From Brachionus plicatilis (lineage: Eukaryota > Rotifera > Eurotatoria > Ploima > Brachionidae), in contig QEOQ01000688.1 of the NCBI GenBank assembly GCA_010279815.1, forward strand, positions 1,197,789-1,261,788: a DNA stretch of 64,000 nt, in the 5' to 3' direction. The notes beneath the pieces were generated by a model. It was not told where the DNA came from. It worked only from the letters and a program-made list of their open reading frames with translations, and did not search any database. Positions 54,601 to 64,000 of the stretch are shown here, piece after piece (positions within the stretch are counted from its first letter, which is position 1; every line of letters starts with the position of its first letter). A program made the position numbers and the translations under genes.

Positions 54601-57600
54601 GACATCGAGAGCGACAATAGTGAACAGGAGAGAAACAAATCGCCTAATAATTTGCGGCCCAAAATGTTCAACAAGCCGATGAGTTCAATAATTAACACGG
54701 CATCTTCGCCAAGTACAAATTCAATTTTGTCCAACTTCAAATCGAAAGCTTCACTCTTTGAAGAAAATTCTCCCAAAGCCAACAACAATTTTGTGATGCC
54801 GATTATTCCGCCGAACAAAGAAGACTGGATCAAGGACGAACAAGTAAATGACTGTATGGTGTGCAAGGCGTCTAGATTTAGCTTGATAAATAGACGTCAT
54901 CATTGCAGACGTTGTGGAAGAGTTGTGTGTGGTGCTTGTTCGCAAAGATCAACTCTAATTCAGAATGTGGCTAGGCGAACGTGCGACGATTGCTTTCGAC
55001 AATTGGAAATTGTTAAAGAAAATGACCAAATTGTGTCAACTGAACATGAAGTGAGCACCAAGCGGACTAAACGAAAAAGCATCGTTTTAGCCCAAGATAT
55101 TAGCCACGAGTCTAATGACGAAAAAATGAATTATTATCTGATCGGAAATAGCATCAATGAAACTAGTTTGAAACGTGACGAGGAAGTGCGTCAAAATTTT
55201 CGCTATTCACAAGCACCAAGCACTTCGCTGTGTCTCTCTATTCTTGATTTACACGACAACTCATTGGAGTGTGGCAAGAGTCTGCTGAGTTTATGCGACG
55301 ATTTGAGTCTTTATCTTCAGAATGCCAATCAGCAAGAAGACCATGGTCTGGTCATCAACATGATAAAATATCTACTTCAAAATGCCAAAGTTAAACTGCT
55401 TGAAAATTCATCGTCCAATATTATTTCTTTGTGCGATAGCTATTTGAGTTTGATTGATGTTTTGGAGCAACTTTTGCTAGCCAACTGTTCCATAATTCCA
55501 TCTCTCAATGAATTGATGAACAGTGAATCGGTGCGTAGGATTAGAAATCGTTTGCTAGAGGAAGAGCGACATGAATTAGCTATGAATTTGAGCACAAAAT
55601 GTGGACTAGACACGCAGACAGTTTGGGCTTCGTGGGGTCTTGTCGAACTCAAGCGTTCAAACTACAAAGAAGCAAGAACCAAATTCGAAAAATGTCTCAA
55701 ACCATTGTCTGAAAAAAATGCCTTGAACAACTCGGCTAATCTAAAAATTTTAAACGACATACTAACCTATTTCGAAACAACTGCGCCAATTCGAATAGTC
55801 AAGGTAATAATTGTTGTTGCTTTCTAAAGTTAATTTAAATAAATCTAATATTATTAAATATTATTTAGAATATAAAAAATCTACTTTCACAGCCAATTAA
55901 CATAGAGAGTCTAGTATCTGATCCTAAAATGGTATTTATGTCTTACAACAGTGCCACTACGATACTATGAAATTACCTTTTTCTAGCTTTACTATGCTAA
56001 ATTAAGGATATTTTTAATAATTCTCTAAGAAAAAGTTATATTAATTACAAAAAACCATCATCAAAAAATGTACAAAATCTAATTGGAACTATTTGACTGA
56101 ATTTGAAAAGAGAACATTTTTAATTTTCTGTCTTAGAAAACTTATTTATTTTTTTTTTGATAGTTTATTTAATATATTTTTTAAATGGCTTTGAGTAATT
56201 AAACTCCTTTCACCATTGTTAGAAAAATTTTTAAATATTGTTAGAGTTTAAATAATTTCAAAAAGAACAAATCACAAATACATTTTAGAAAAGTTACAAG
56301 CTTTGAAAATTTATATCTGTATCATTGAATTTTAAACAGACTTGTACAAAAGTTATGAAAAAAAGTCCGAAAAAGTCTAATCCAAGTCAATGTCATGACT
56401 TGCACTTTTAAATTTTTTGTTTTAAAAGTCAAAGTCTCGTCTTACTGGAAAAATTTAAATTCTAAATTCTACGTGAGAATTTTACCGTTCAGGACTTTAA
56501 AAATTTTTCCAAAAAGTCAAAACTCTGACTTTTAAACAACTCTGATTTCAAATGCTTAAAATATTTTTTTGCTAGCATTTGCCAAAAAATTTATTAAATT
56601 AAAAAAATAATTTATATAAAATCGTTATTTTTTTGTGTAACCGTTCGGACATAAGAGCCTTTTTTCTTTTTTATTAAAGCGTTTCATTTTATACATAATT
56701 TATTTACAGTTTTCAGTGAATAAGTCTTTATCACTTTCATCATCAGATTCTTGTATTAAATTTTCTGTTAATTAGACGCAATCAGCTGGCTGATACTGTG
56801 AACAAGTTCCATTTTTATTTATTTTTTAGCTTCTACTATAGACTTGGTAGAAATTTGGTATCAATTTTAAATCAAATAAATTGTCAGTTAATGTAAATAT
56901 TATTATTTTTTCTTTTTGAAAGTTTAAAGCCAATATTAAAATTGTTTTGTTTTATTCAATTAGCTTTATTTTTATCGTTATTTGTTAAAAAAATATTAAA
57001 TGTACAGGGTAAAATATTGAGAAATAAATAAATAAATAAAATATTGAATTTTAAATAAATAAAAAAATTCTTGAATAAAAGATTTTAGTTGATTAATTGA
57101 AAGAATTGACTAATAATACTGAAATTAAGAATCTCTAATTTTGATATTGTTTAAACTCATTTCGGTTCATAAATTATTTTGTTAATTAAAATATCTAATT
57201 TTCCATTAAATTTACTTTTCTAATGCGTTTTTGCTATTTTTTGTTGATTTCAATCTCTAAATTACCTCAATCAATATAAATTTCCTCTTATTTGTGTTTT
57301 TTCTATACAGTCAACCTTCGTTAATCCGGCCAAATTCGGAAAATATTTTTTTGCCGGATTGTCGAAACTGCCGAACTCTCGATACTCCGGCATTGGGGAA
57401 AAATCTGAATTTTGCCGGAATAAATTTAAAAAATATTTTAATAAACAATTTACATATATTTATTATAAATTAAACAATAATAAAATTTAATTAACGGACA
57501 TCTCCTTAGAGCCTACATTCATCTGCCAAAATATCAGCAATAGTTTGTCTTGGAGCTCGCTTACCCAATTTCTCACTAAAATATATAGACAATTGAGTCG

Positions 57601-59563
57601 TTTTCTTGAGTCATTTTTGGATAATCATGACGATAAAGAATAATTTGCCTTTTTTGTTAAACAGTCAATTCTTTTTAAAATCTTTTTTGATTTTTATTGC
57701 TATTAACTAAACCTAGTATTTTTAATTTTATTTTGAAAACATTTTTATTAAATTAAAGATTATTAAAAATTACTATGATCTCATAATTGGTGATATTAAA
57801 GATCACTTAGTCGAAATACCCAAAATTTTAAAAAATTTTCTTCATTTTTTTACCAAAAAATAACAGGAGTTAAAATTGACAAAAATTTTGATCAAAAAAT
57901 CAAAATAATCAGTTTTATAATAATCTATGAAATTTAAAAAAGAACATGCACATTTGAAATATTCTTTTACTAAATTTATCAAAAAGTATCCTTATTTAAT
58001 CATTAACTTACCATATTTAACAATTGTAATTTCATAGTATAATAGCAGCACTGTGAAAAATAAAACAGTAAATAAATCTTTTTCGACGTTTAGTATCCTG
58101 TTGGAACTAATAGTTTGAATAATATAGAATTTGAAGAGTCGATATTCTATTTGGAAACATATGGTAGTCATGGTTTAGTTGCTTCATTTCTTCAACGTAA
58201 TGGTTTTCTGAAAAACGCAATTGAATATCTTGTAGAGAAGGTATTTTTATAAATTTAATTAATCTGAATCATTTGAAATTTTTTTATAATTACTAATATT
58301 GAAACTTAAATTATTTAAAGAAATGTAATGCTGAAATCTTTGTTGAAACAATTTTGATAACTAGCTTGAGGAACGGAGACTTTTTTGCATTGATCGAACT
58401 TATGCTAAATATGGATAAATTCCAGAGCAGACTTTATCCATATTATTCGGCAATTGGAAAATTTTTAGAAAAGAATGGATTTATTAATAGTCTATATGAT
58501 TTTCAAATTCAAATGAAAGTATGCTTATTGAAATGAAACACCTAGGTAGTGATTTTTTTTAAAAAATTTAAGGATTTCGTTCGATCTTGCATGAGCTGCA
58601 TATATTTTTTTACAAAAAACGCCAAAATGTACTCAGATTTATTTAGCAATCTTCATTATTTGAATAAAGCCAGAAAACATCTTGAGCAATATCTAGAATC
58701 TTTATCTAAAAAACAAAACATCTTGCCAAACCAGTCATGGAGACTAAAAAATGATAATTTACGAAAGCAAATGTCTCCTCAAGAAATCGATAGGTAAATA
58801 ATTTCACAAATTTTAAATTACTTTTTTAAATTAATTTTTTAAAATGAAGTTACATAAATGCCATAAATTTACAGATAGAATGTACCAAATTCATTTGCAG
58901 TTATAAAAAAGAAACATTTAATGACGATAAACCATCGACTTTATTTGGTAACAATGACGCGAAAATTTCTTTATGTTGTCAAATTTTAATGGTAGGTAAT
59001 TCAGTTCAGGAAGGTTTTGGTTTTGTCATTAGGATAATTCAAGTAAAATTCTCCAATTTTTTAGCTGTTCTATTTTAGCTTTCAAAAAAAAGTGTTTCAA
59101 CCTTAGTTCTACTTTGGTTTATACTCAAATATCAAGGGAACTGGCAAAACAGTTTAACTTTAAAGAAATTAACAACCTGTTAAAATGCATTGATGAATCT
59201 GGTTATAAAGAGGATAAAAACGTCACATTTGATGAATGCATTTCAACATGTATTCGAGTTTTTGCAGCAATTAATAACGAAAATTGTCAGAATCAGACTT
59301 CAAATGATGCAAACGCTTTCAATAGACACCAACAGGTCTCAAAATATAGTAAAGAAATTGAGAGTCTTATACAACTAATAAAGAGTGATGAAAACAAAAT
59401 CAACGCTTTCATTCTAAATGGAAGATTGAAATCAGCCTATTTAATAGCAATAAGACTGGAAAGAGTCGACATAGTAAAGCATATAGCCAATGTTGCCGAA
59501 AGAGTTGGTCAAAATTTAATTAGAGATATTTGCATTAAATGGTTAGAAAAAAATGCTAAATAA
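45622..59563 (+). CDS. ZFYVE26: ZFYVE26 / spastizin (FYVE-CENT), ten exons
   Basis: Exons 45622-45830, 45888-47024, 48912-49060, 49112-55803, 55869-55931, 58094-58240, 58321-58518, 58573-58793, 58901-59042 and 59093-59563 join in phase to 3142 residues (human about 2540). ZFYVE26 binds PI3P, acts with spatacsin and AP-5 in lysosome reformation and endosomal sorting, and has a role in cytokinesis; human loss causes spastic paraplegia 15. The N-terminus (FGKEIETSANQLFNFFC, then LGQWQIAKTCLKQLI) matches the family. The FYVE finger at about residues 2400-2465 has WIKD, two CxxC pairs, RRHHCRRCGR and CDDCF. Helical repeats follow, with QAPSTSLCLSILDLH and EEGFG-like and STLFGNN blocks. The C-terminus is GRLKSAYLIAIRLE, then IRDICIKWLEK. 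The 6.7-kb fourth exon is exceptional beside the other short ones. Introns 2 (1.9 kb) and 5 (2.2 kb) carry repeats. Confidence 0.95.
48143..48166. repeat. TAG trinucleotide repeat, 8 units
   Basis: Eight uninterrupted TAG units in intron 2 of ZFYVE26. A less AT-rich stretch follows (ATAACTGCGTGGATCTTATC, to about 48235), possibly the tail of a retroelement that used the microsatellite as its 3' end. Confidence 0.9.
48405..48650. repeat. Foldback repeat, family A (copy 3), in ZFYVE26 intron 2
   Basis: Inverted arms (about 48410-48540 and 48560-48645) contain ATGCCAAACCGACCAAAAC, TTCTCTGCAAATTGTAGCAAC, CTGATTCTGCAAAACTCTGC and a closing TTTTGTACCAAAATTCACAA. It is shorter and more diverged than the other two copies. 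Confidence 0.75.
56337..56530. repeat. Diverged AAGTC-type foldback in ZFYVE26 intron 5
   Basis: It begins AACAGACTTGTACAAAAGT, like the left end of the 29.85-kb element, and then has repeated AAGTC/GACTT words (AAAGTCCGAAAAAGTC and others). It ends near GTCAAAACTCTGACTTTTAA. It is a degraded family member. Confidence 0.5.
57308..57650. mobile_element. pogo/Tigger-like transposon end in ZFYVE26 intron 5
   Basis: TA is followed by CAGTCAACCTTCGTTAATCC and a GC-rich stretch of inverted CCGG words (GCCGGATTGTCG, CTCCGGCATTG, TTTTGCCGG). The AACCTCGTTAATCCGG theme is typical of pogo/Tigger terminal repeats. Downstream, 57490-57645 on the minus strand reads as decayed protein (KLGKRAPRQTIADILADEC). 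The other end was not found. Confidence 0.55.
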
Positions 59564-59932
59564 AACGAATAAAATGTATTTATTTTTTTTCGAAAAAAAA
59601 AAATTTTGATTTTTGATTTTGTAAAATTCATACTTTTATTTATTGAATTTTTTTGCGAATTTTAATTCAAAATAAAATATTTTGATAAAAAAATCTTATA
59701 AGTATTCTTTAAAAATGGTTGTTAGTTTCCATTTCTTCATCAATTTAGCTAATAAGCTTTCAAAATTTGAAAATCAAGTGCTCTTTTGATTTTCTCCTGA
59801 AAAATTAATTTTTGAATACTTGACAAAATCTTTACTTAAAATAATATCAATAAAATTTGGTTTAATTTCTTGTGTTTGAATTTCAAAATGTACCAAATGT
59901 TGAAATAATATTGAAAAAGTGCGATATTTCAA
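59564..59932. other. 3' region of ZFYVE26 and spacer
   Basis: AT-rich, with ACGAATAAAATG containing AATAAA a few bases after the ZFYVE26 stop as the likely polyadenylation signal. Nothing else was recognised. Confidence 0.5.
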
Positions 59933-60098
59933 ATACCGTATTCGCTCATTCGATTATGCTGCACCATAAATTAAGCTACCAGCTTTTGGACCAATCACCA
60001 AAGTACATCTTATCCATTCTAGAATATTTTTAGTTTGATTTTTTAATTTGCATGTCCTAGCTTGTAGTGCAGCATAATCAAACGAGGGAATTCGGTAT
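59933..60098. repeat. TA-flanked MITE, 166 bp, with inverted ends of about 30 bp
   Basis: The left end reads TACCGTATTCGCTCATTCGA and continues into TTATGCTGCAC. The right end reads GTGCAGCATAATCAAACGAG, then GGAATTCGGTA. They are inverted copies with about five differences. TA at both borders fits the Tc1/mariner/pogo target. The interior is 100 bp without an ORF. Confidence 0.8.
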
Positions 60099-60554
60099 TC
60101 TTTTCGGTTTCAAATAAAAAAATAATTTTAATTTAATATTGCAAGTATTTCAAATAAAACACTTTAGTGAAAAAGAATGAGTTAAATTTTTATTTGGAAC
60201 TTTGAAAAAATTTTGAAATTCTTTTTTTTTACTTTTAAATAATCTATTTATTTATTTGTTTATCTTTACTGAGATAATGCTCTTTCAGAAAAAAAATATA
60301 TGAAAAAAAATGTGTACAGTTAGTGAGAAGCTTCATTATTTCTCTTGGTTTTGTCTTCAATATCAAAAAAGATTTAAACTTCAAAGTTTTCGTTTTGTTT
60401 CTTAAATTTTATTTTCAATCTTAATATTTTAAAAGGTTTATAAGAAAATAAAAATCCCATTATTAACCAAAAGCCATATATTGAAGCGGTTACAATTTAC
60501 CCGGTTTTGGAGAAGAAAACTATTAACTGAATTCAAAAATCTTAAGATAATATT
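60099..60554. other. AT-rich spacer
   Basis: No gene or repeat was identified. Confidence 0.5.
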
Positions 60555-61334
60555 TTAAGATGGAAAAATTTTCACTCTTGATGGGGGCCTTAACAAGCAA
60601 AATGATAGAGTATATGCTGTTTCTAGAGAAGAAGTGGATAAAAATGGAGCTCATATCCTGCTGATCCTTCTCTTTACTTAAACTTGGTATTTAAAACTTT
60701 AACTTTTTAACTATTACTCTTGTTTTCTGATTAAAAACCTCAAAAGACTTTATTTATAAGACATTTTTTTTTAATTTCATATAAAGGTTTACATGGTGTA
60801 AATACGTACCCATTATCAGTAATGGTATGGATTGGTCTAACTGAAAAAGGAGCAACTGATCCTTAATTTTTAGATGCAGATTTTTAAAATATTAAGTATA
60901 TTTATTTTAAATTCTAAACATAACTAAAAAGGAGATACAATTGACTCCCAATATTATCTAAGAAGAATATTACCATTTGCAAAAAGACATGGACGGAAGT
61001 TATTTGGTTATGATAAATGGATTTTTCAGCAAGATGGGGCCAAATCCCATACTACAATAGTGTGTCAGAAATATTGTGATAACAACTTGCATTAATTCAT
61101 TAAAAAAACAACTTGCCACCTAATTCTTCTGATCTTAATCCTTGCGATTATTATTTTTGGAATGCAGTAGTAACAAGGATGAAATACTCACGATACACCG
61201 ATTTTGGGATTTTTAAAAAAGAAAATAAAAAATCAATAAATAACGTTCCAAATGAAGAAATAAAGAGAGCAGTTGAATGTTTTACAACAAGATTAAGAAA
61301 AGTAGAACAAGCTGATGGAACTTACTATTTTTAA
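60555..61334 (+). pseudogene. Mariner/Tc1-superfamily transposase relic
   Basis: Broken plus-strand frames run from KIFTLDGGLNKQNDRVYAV (near 60570-60625) through LSVMVWIGLTEKGATDP (near 60815-60865), then YYLRRILPFAKRHGRKLFGY and WIFQQDGAKSHTT (second catalytic Asp, near 61020-61055). After a frame change comes PPNSSDLNPCDYYFWN (third catalytic region) and a C-terminal tail ending GTYYF. The block order and DLNPCDYxFW place it in the IS630-Tc1-mariner superfamily, in a different family from the Tc1 relics at 23 and 62 kb. The last frame (61113-61334) looks fairly well preserved. Confidence 0.8.
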
Positions 61335-61864
61335 TTTTAAATAAAAATTTTAAGCAATAATACTATAATTTAATTCTGCGTCATTTTTTAGCTCCATTTA
61401 TTTAAAATTATGAAGAATAATCAAAACATCGAAAAATCATAATAATAAAAATAATATATTCTGGTTCTTTCGATTAGGTCTCTGTTTAAGCTAGAAATTA
61501 AATACAGAAAGTTTGAAAGAAAATAAATTCACTTAAATAACATCATCTTTACTTCTTTACATCTATACATTACTGTTTACTTTTTCAAATTTTTTTTTTA
61601 AATTAAACATCAATAAAGAAATAAAAATGCTAAACAAAATTTGTAGAGCTTAATTATTTAGAAGAAATTTAATTAATCATAAAATTTATTTAGAAACCAG
61701 TTTAATTTTATCTTAACTATTGTGAATTAGAGAACAATAAAATATATCTAAATGAAATTCCTTCTATTTAATATTTCAAAAAAGAAGCTTTTATTAAAAA
61801 ATAAAAACAACAAAAAAAACAATAAAATAAAAAAAAAGTTACAAAAGTTTAGAAATTTTCTTTT

Positions 61865-62240
61865 ATTTAGTGACCGGTTTTAGTTTTATAACAAGCCAAA
61901 TACTTATAAGCATCGATTCGATTATTTTTTGCACGAATCCATTCGTTGTGAAGGACTTCTCTCTTGTTCAATTGAGATTATCTTGGTGCTGACCAATTAG
62001 GCATCCAAAAATGACTATAGTTCTATTGGATTGAAATCCGGTGATCTTGTGCATCATGGTAGAATCTCTATATGGTTCTTATCAAATTAATCATTCACAG
62101 AATGAGCTATGTATGTCGGTGTGTCGTCTTGCTGATAAAATCCATTGGTTCTCCGTTACATAAAATGGATCCACTGATGGTCAAAGGTGGTTTCCATTGG
62201 ATATTGCATATTGATTTATAGGCCCAGTTTAAATGTTGCA
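61865..62240 (-). pseudogene. Tc1-like transposase C-terminal relic
   Basis: Read on the minus strand from about 62200, frames give GFYQQDDTPTYIAHSVND, a stop, FDKNHIEILPWCTRSPDFNP and IEL, the conserved catalytic stretch of Tc1 transposases (QQDNAPxH...SPDLNPIE). Further stops and frame changes follow to about 61880. It is dead and truncated. Confidence 0.75.
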
Positions 62241-62269
62241 TACCATGTATATTTTATTTATATTTTAAT

Positions 62270-62345
62270 CATATTGGGATCTTATGGGCTGAAAAGAAGG
62301 CGACACCAATCCGGAACTGCCCTGAAAAAACTTTTTCTAAATAAT
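62270..62345 (+). repeat. LINE 3'-tail fragment resembling the one at 26.3 kb
   Basis: TTATGGGCTGAAAAGAAGGC and GGAACTGCCCTGAAAAA align with the 3' UTR words GGGCTGAAAAGAGGG and AACTGCCCCGGAG of the LINE remnant ending near 26380. No coding part is attached, so it is a short, 5'-truncated tail. Confidence 0.5.
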
Positions 62346-63300
62346 TATTTTAAATTAAATTAATAAATAGAAGAATTGTACAAAAAATAAATAAACAGCA
62401 AAAAAAAATTAAATTCAATTGAACAAACTCTTGATTAAAGCCGAATTTCTAACCTTTTGCATCGTTTTTTTTTATAAAACTAATAACTTTTCCTCTATTG
62501 TCTAACAACTTTTTTGTTCTAATTGTTTCATTATTTTATTTTATATCATTACATGAGCTCATTAAATTTGATTATTTATCATATAATTTTTTTACTTAAT
62601 TGTAAAATAAATTTTTAACTGTAAATTCTTATTTAAATTTTTCCATGGGACTTAAACTTTAATATAATAAATAAATAAATAAAAATATAATGGCAACTTA
62701 TCCGATAATTATTGATTAAGCTCATTGCAAGACATTTTTAATTTGTTTGTTTGTGTCTCTTAAAATAAAAAATTGAAGCAAAAAATATATACATTCATTC
62801 AAACTCATTTTAGTTAATAATTTAATATTTTTTTTGTTTTTTTGTTTTTAATTTTTAATTTTTTTTATATAATAATTTTCTACAAAATTTCGCTAAATTT
62901 TTTTACATTGTATCGTGGCAAAAGGGTTTAAACGAAGGCTAAAGCTATTCGGACAAACCCTGGGGAAACCCAAAATTATTTAATTAATAAAAAAAAAAAA
63001 AATTTAATAGAATTCCAACATAATCACTCTGCTGGAATTATTAAATTTCAGTTCAAGCGTCTTTTTTCAATATTGTCTGTAACGATTACCCAAATTAAAA
63101 ATTAAATCCGATCTAAACTATTATCATCATTTAAAAAAATGACAACATTTAATTACTTAAAATCTTAGTTAGTATCCAAAAATTCAGCCAAAAATTTTGT
63201 TAGGTAATAAAAATAAAGTTTAATTTTGAATTAAGACAAAATTTAAATACTATTTTAAATTCATAAGAGACATAATTTCATAGATTTAAACAATGTACAA
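62346..63300. other. AT-rich spacer with a second retroelement-tail-like patch
   Basis: Mostly featureless. At about 62910-63003 a GC-richer patch (GTATCGTGGCAAAAGGG, AACGAAGGCTAAAGC, ACAAACCCTGGGGAAACCC) ends in a run of 14 A, which looks like a SINE or LINE tail, unassigned. Confidence 0.4.
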
Positions 63301-63407
63301 AATCATTTTAATAAATTATATAATATATAAATAAATTAAAAAGATTTATTTATAAAATTTACTTACTAATTTATAAAGCGATCTAATAATTTCAATTTTA
63401 CTTTTTT

Positions 63408-64000
63408 ATGGGAAATTTAATAATAAAAAAATCAAGCTTGATTATTTCAAGGCGGTTTATTTTTTTGTTTGCCTTCGGAAGTGGATCTCTAGGATTCTCT
63501 ATATTGATTGTGTATAAATATTGGAAATTAAAAAAATTAGTTCTCAAATTGGACCAAAATGTAAAAAAACTATCCTCTGAACTCGAATCAATTAGTAGAA
63601 CACAACAAAATATAGAATTTGAAAAATCAATTGTTGCAGAATCAAAAGAAAGATTTAGACCGATTTACCGCAGTTCAAGTTCAAGTTCTTACAAAACTCC
63701 TCCAACATCACCTGAACGCAAAGAAACTAACTATAAAGAACAAAAATATGAAATTTTGAAAGAAAAATTTGAAATTAATCAAACATATTTTTCTGATGTA
63801 ACATTTTTTGCTTTTTTGCATTTTTATAATCTTTAAACAAAGAAAGGAGATTTCAATGAAACAATCGAGTTTTTGAGGTTAATAAACGCCCTCGATGAAA
63901 AAGAGGTTGAATCTGATTTAAGAAGAGAATATCGATTTTGCGCATTAAATATTGCAAAGAGATGCATTGAGTTTTATTCGGAAAGCTATTTGTCACATAA
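63408..64000 (+). CDS. RMDN-like protein (regulator of microtubule dynamics family), 5' part
   Basis: Exon 1, 63408-63797, encodes 130 residues: a short N-terminus, a membrane segment at about 18-38 (FLFAFGSGSLGFSILIVY), a short coiled coil (LVLKLDQNVKKLSSELESI) and a Ser/Pro-rich linker (SSSSYKTPPTSPERKE). A GTAACA donor and an acceptor at 63841-63842 lead in phase to KGDFNETIEFLRLINALDEK, then EYRFCALNIAKRC and ESYLSHK at the window edge. The build (membrane anchor, coiled coil, disordered linker, TPR-like helices) and the tail LNIAKRC..SYLSHK resemble RMDN1-3, where SHKWYA follows. RMDN3/PTPIP51 is a mitochondrial outer-membrane tether. The gene continues beyond 64000. The family assignment is moderate. 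Confidence 0.55.

Noticed and set aside
59043..59113. Apparent frameshift near the 3' end of ZFYVE26
   Set aside because: At first an A-run seemed to carry an extra base. A 50-bp intron (59043-59092) restores both phase and the family alignment, so no frameshift is needed.
1..64000. CRISPR array, bacterial operons, rRNA or tRNA genes
   Set aside because: I saw no regularly spaced repeat-spacer array, no bacterial-style gene strings, and no convincing tRNA or rRNA sequence. Introns and metazoan gene families rule out a bacterial source.

Overview
This is nuclear DNA from an AT-rich animal genome with short introns, mostly 50-100 bp and nearly all GT-AG. The genes are conserved metazoan ones: PHB2, LAMTOR4, POLR3H, COQ6, DNAAF2/Kintoun, SLC30A6 and ZFYVE26. 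Kintoun implies motile cilia. High AT content, tiny introns, compact tandem genes and many degraded Tc1/mariner, hAT, Ty3/gypsy and LINE relics would suit a small protostome such as a rotifer. That placement is inference; nothing here fixes the species.

Layout. At 0.9-4.2 kb there is an intronless gene for a protein with three RRMs and long Q/H/S tracts, strikingly richer in G+C than its surroundings. From 5 to 16 kb there is a transposon graveyard: foldback repeats, a gag/protease relic, a CR1/L2-like LINE relic on the minus strand, a broken Ty3/gypsy element on the minus strand with a GC-rich insert, and an AT-hook relic. At 16.6-20.6 kb an 11-exon minus-strand gene encodes a 901-residue coiled-coil protein. 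From 21 to 33 kb there are lineage-specific hypothetical genes among Tc1, LINE, gypsy and two hAT remnants, one carrying a nested foldback element and the other flanked by a perfect 8-bp target duplication.

From 33.1 to 37.7 kb four unrelated housekeeping genes (PHB2, LAMTOR4, POLR3H, COQ6) lie head to tail, only about 180-220 bp apart, each with a 3'-splice-site-like motif just before its start codon. This could be a trans-spliced operon. Kintoun (minus) and SLC30A6 (plus) are divergent at 39.2-44.1 kb. ZFYVE26 (spastizin) fills 45.6-59.6 kb in ten exons, one of 6.7 kb, with repeats in its two long introns. After more Tc1/mariner debris, the window ends inside a gene resembling the RMDN (regulator of microtubule dynamics) family.

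The recognised genes serve mitochondria (PHB2, COQ6), lysosome/Golgi/endosome function (LAMTOR4, SLC30A6, ZFYVE26), RNA polymerase III (POLR3H) and dynein-arm assembly (DNAAF2). Apart from the tandem cluster I see no shared pathway. Exon models were read by eye: GT/GC-AG borders and reading phase agree throughout unless stated otherwise.
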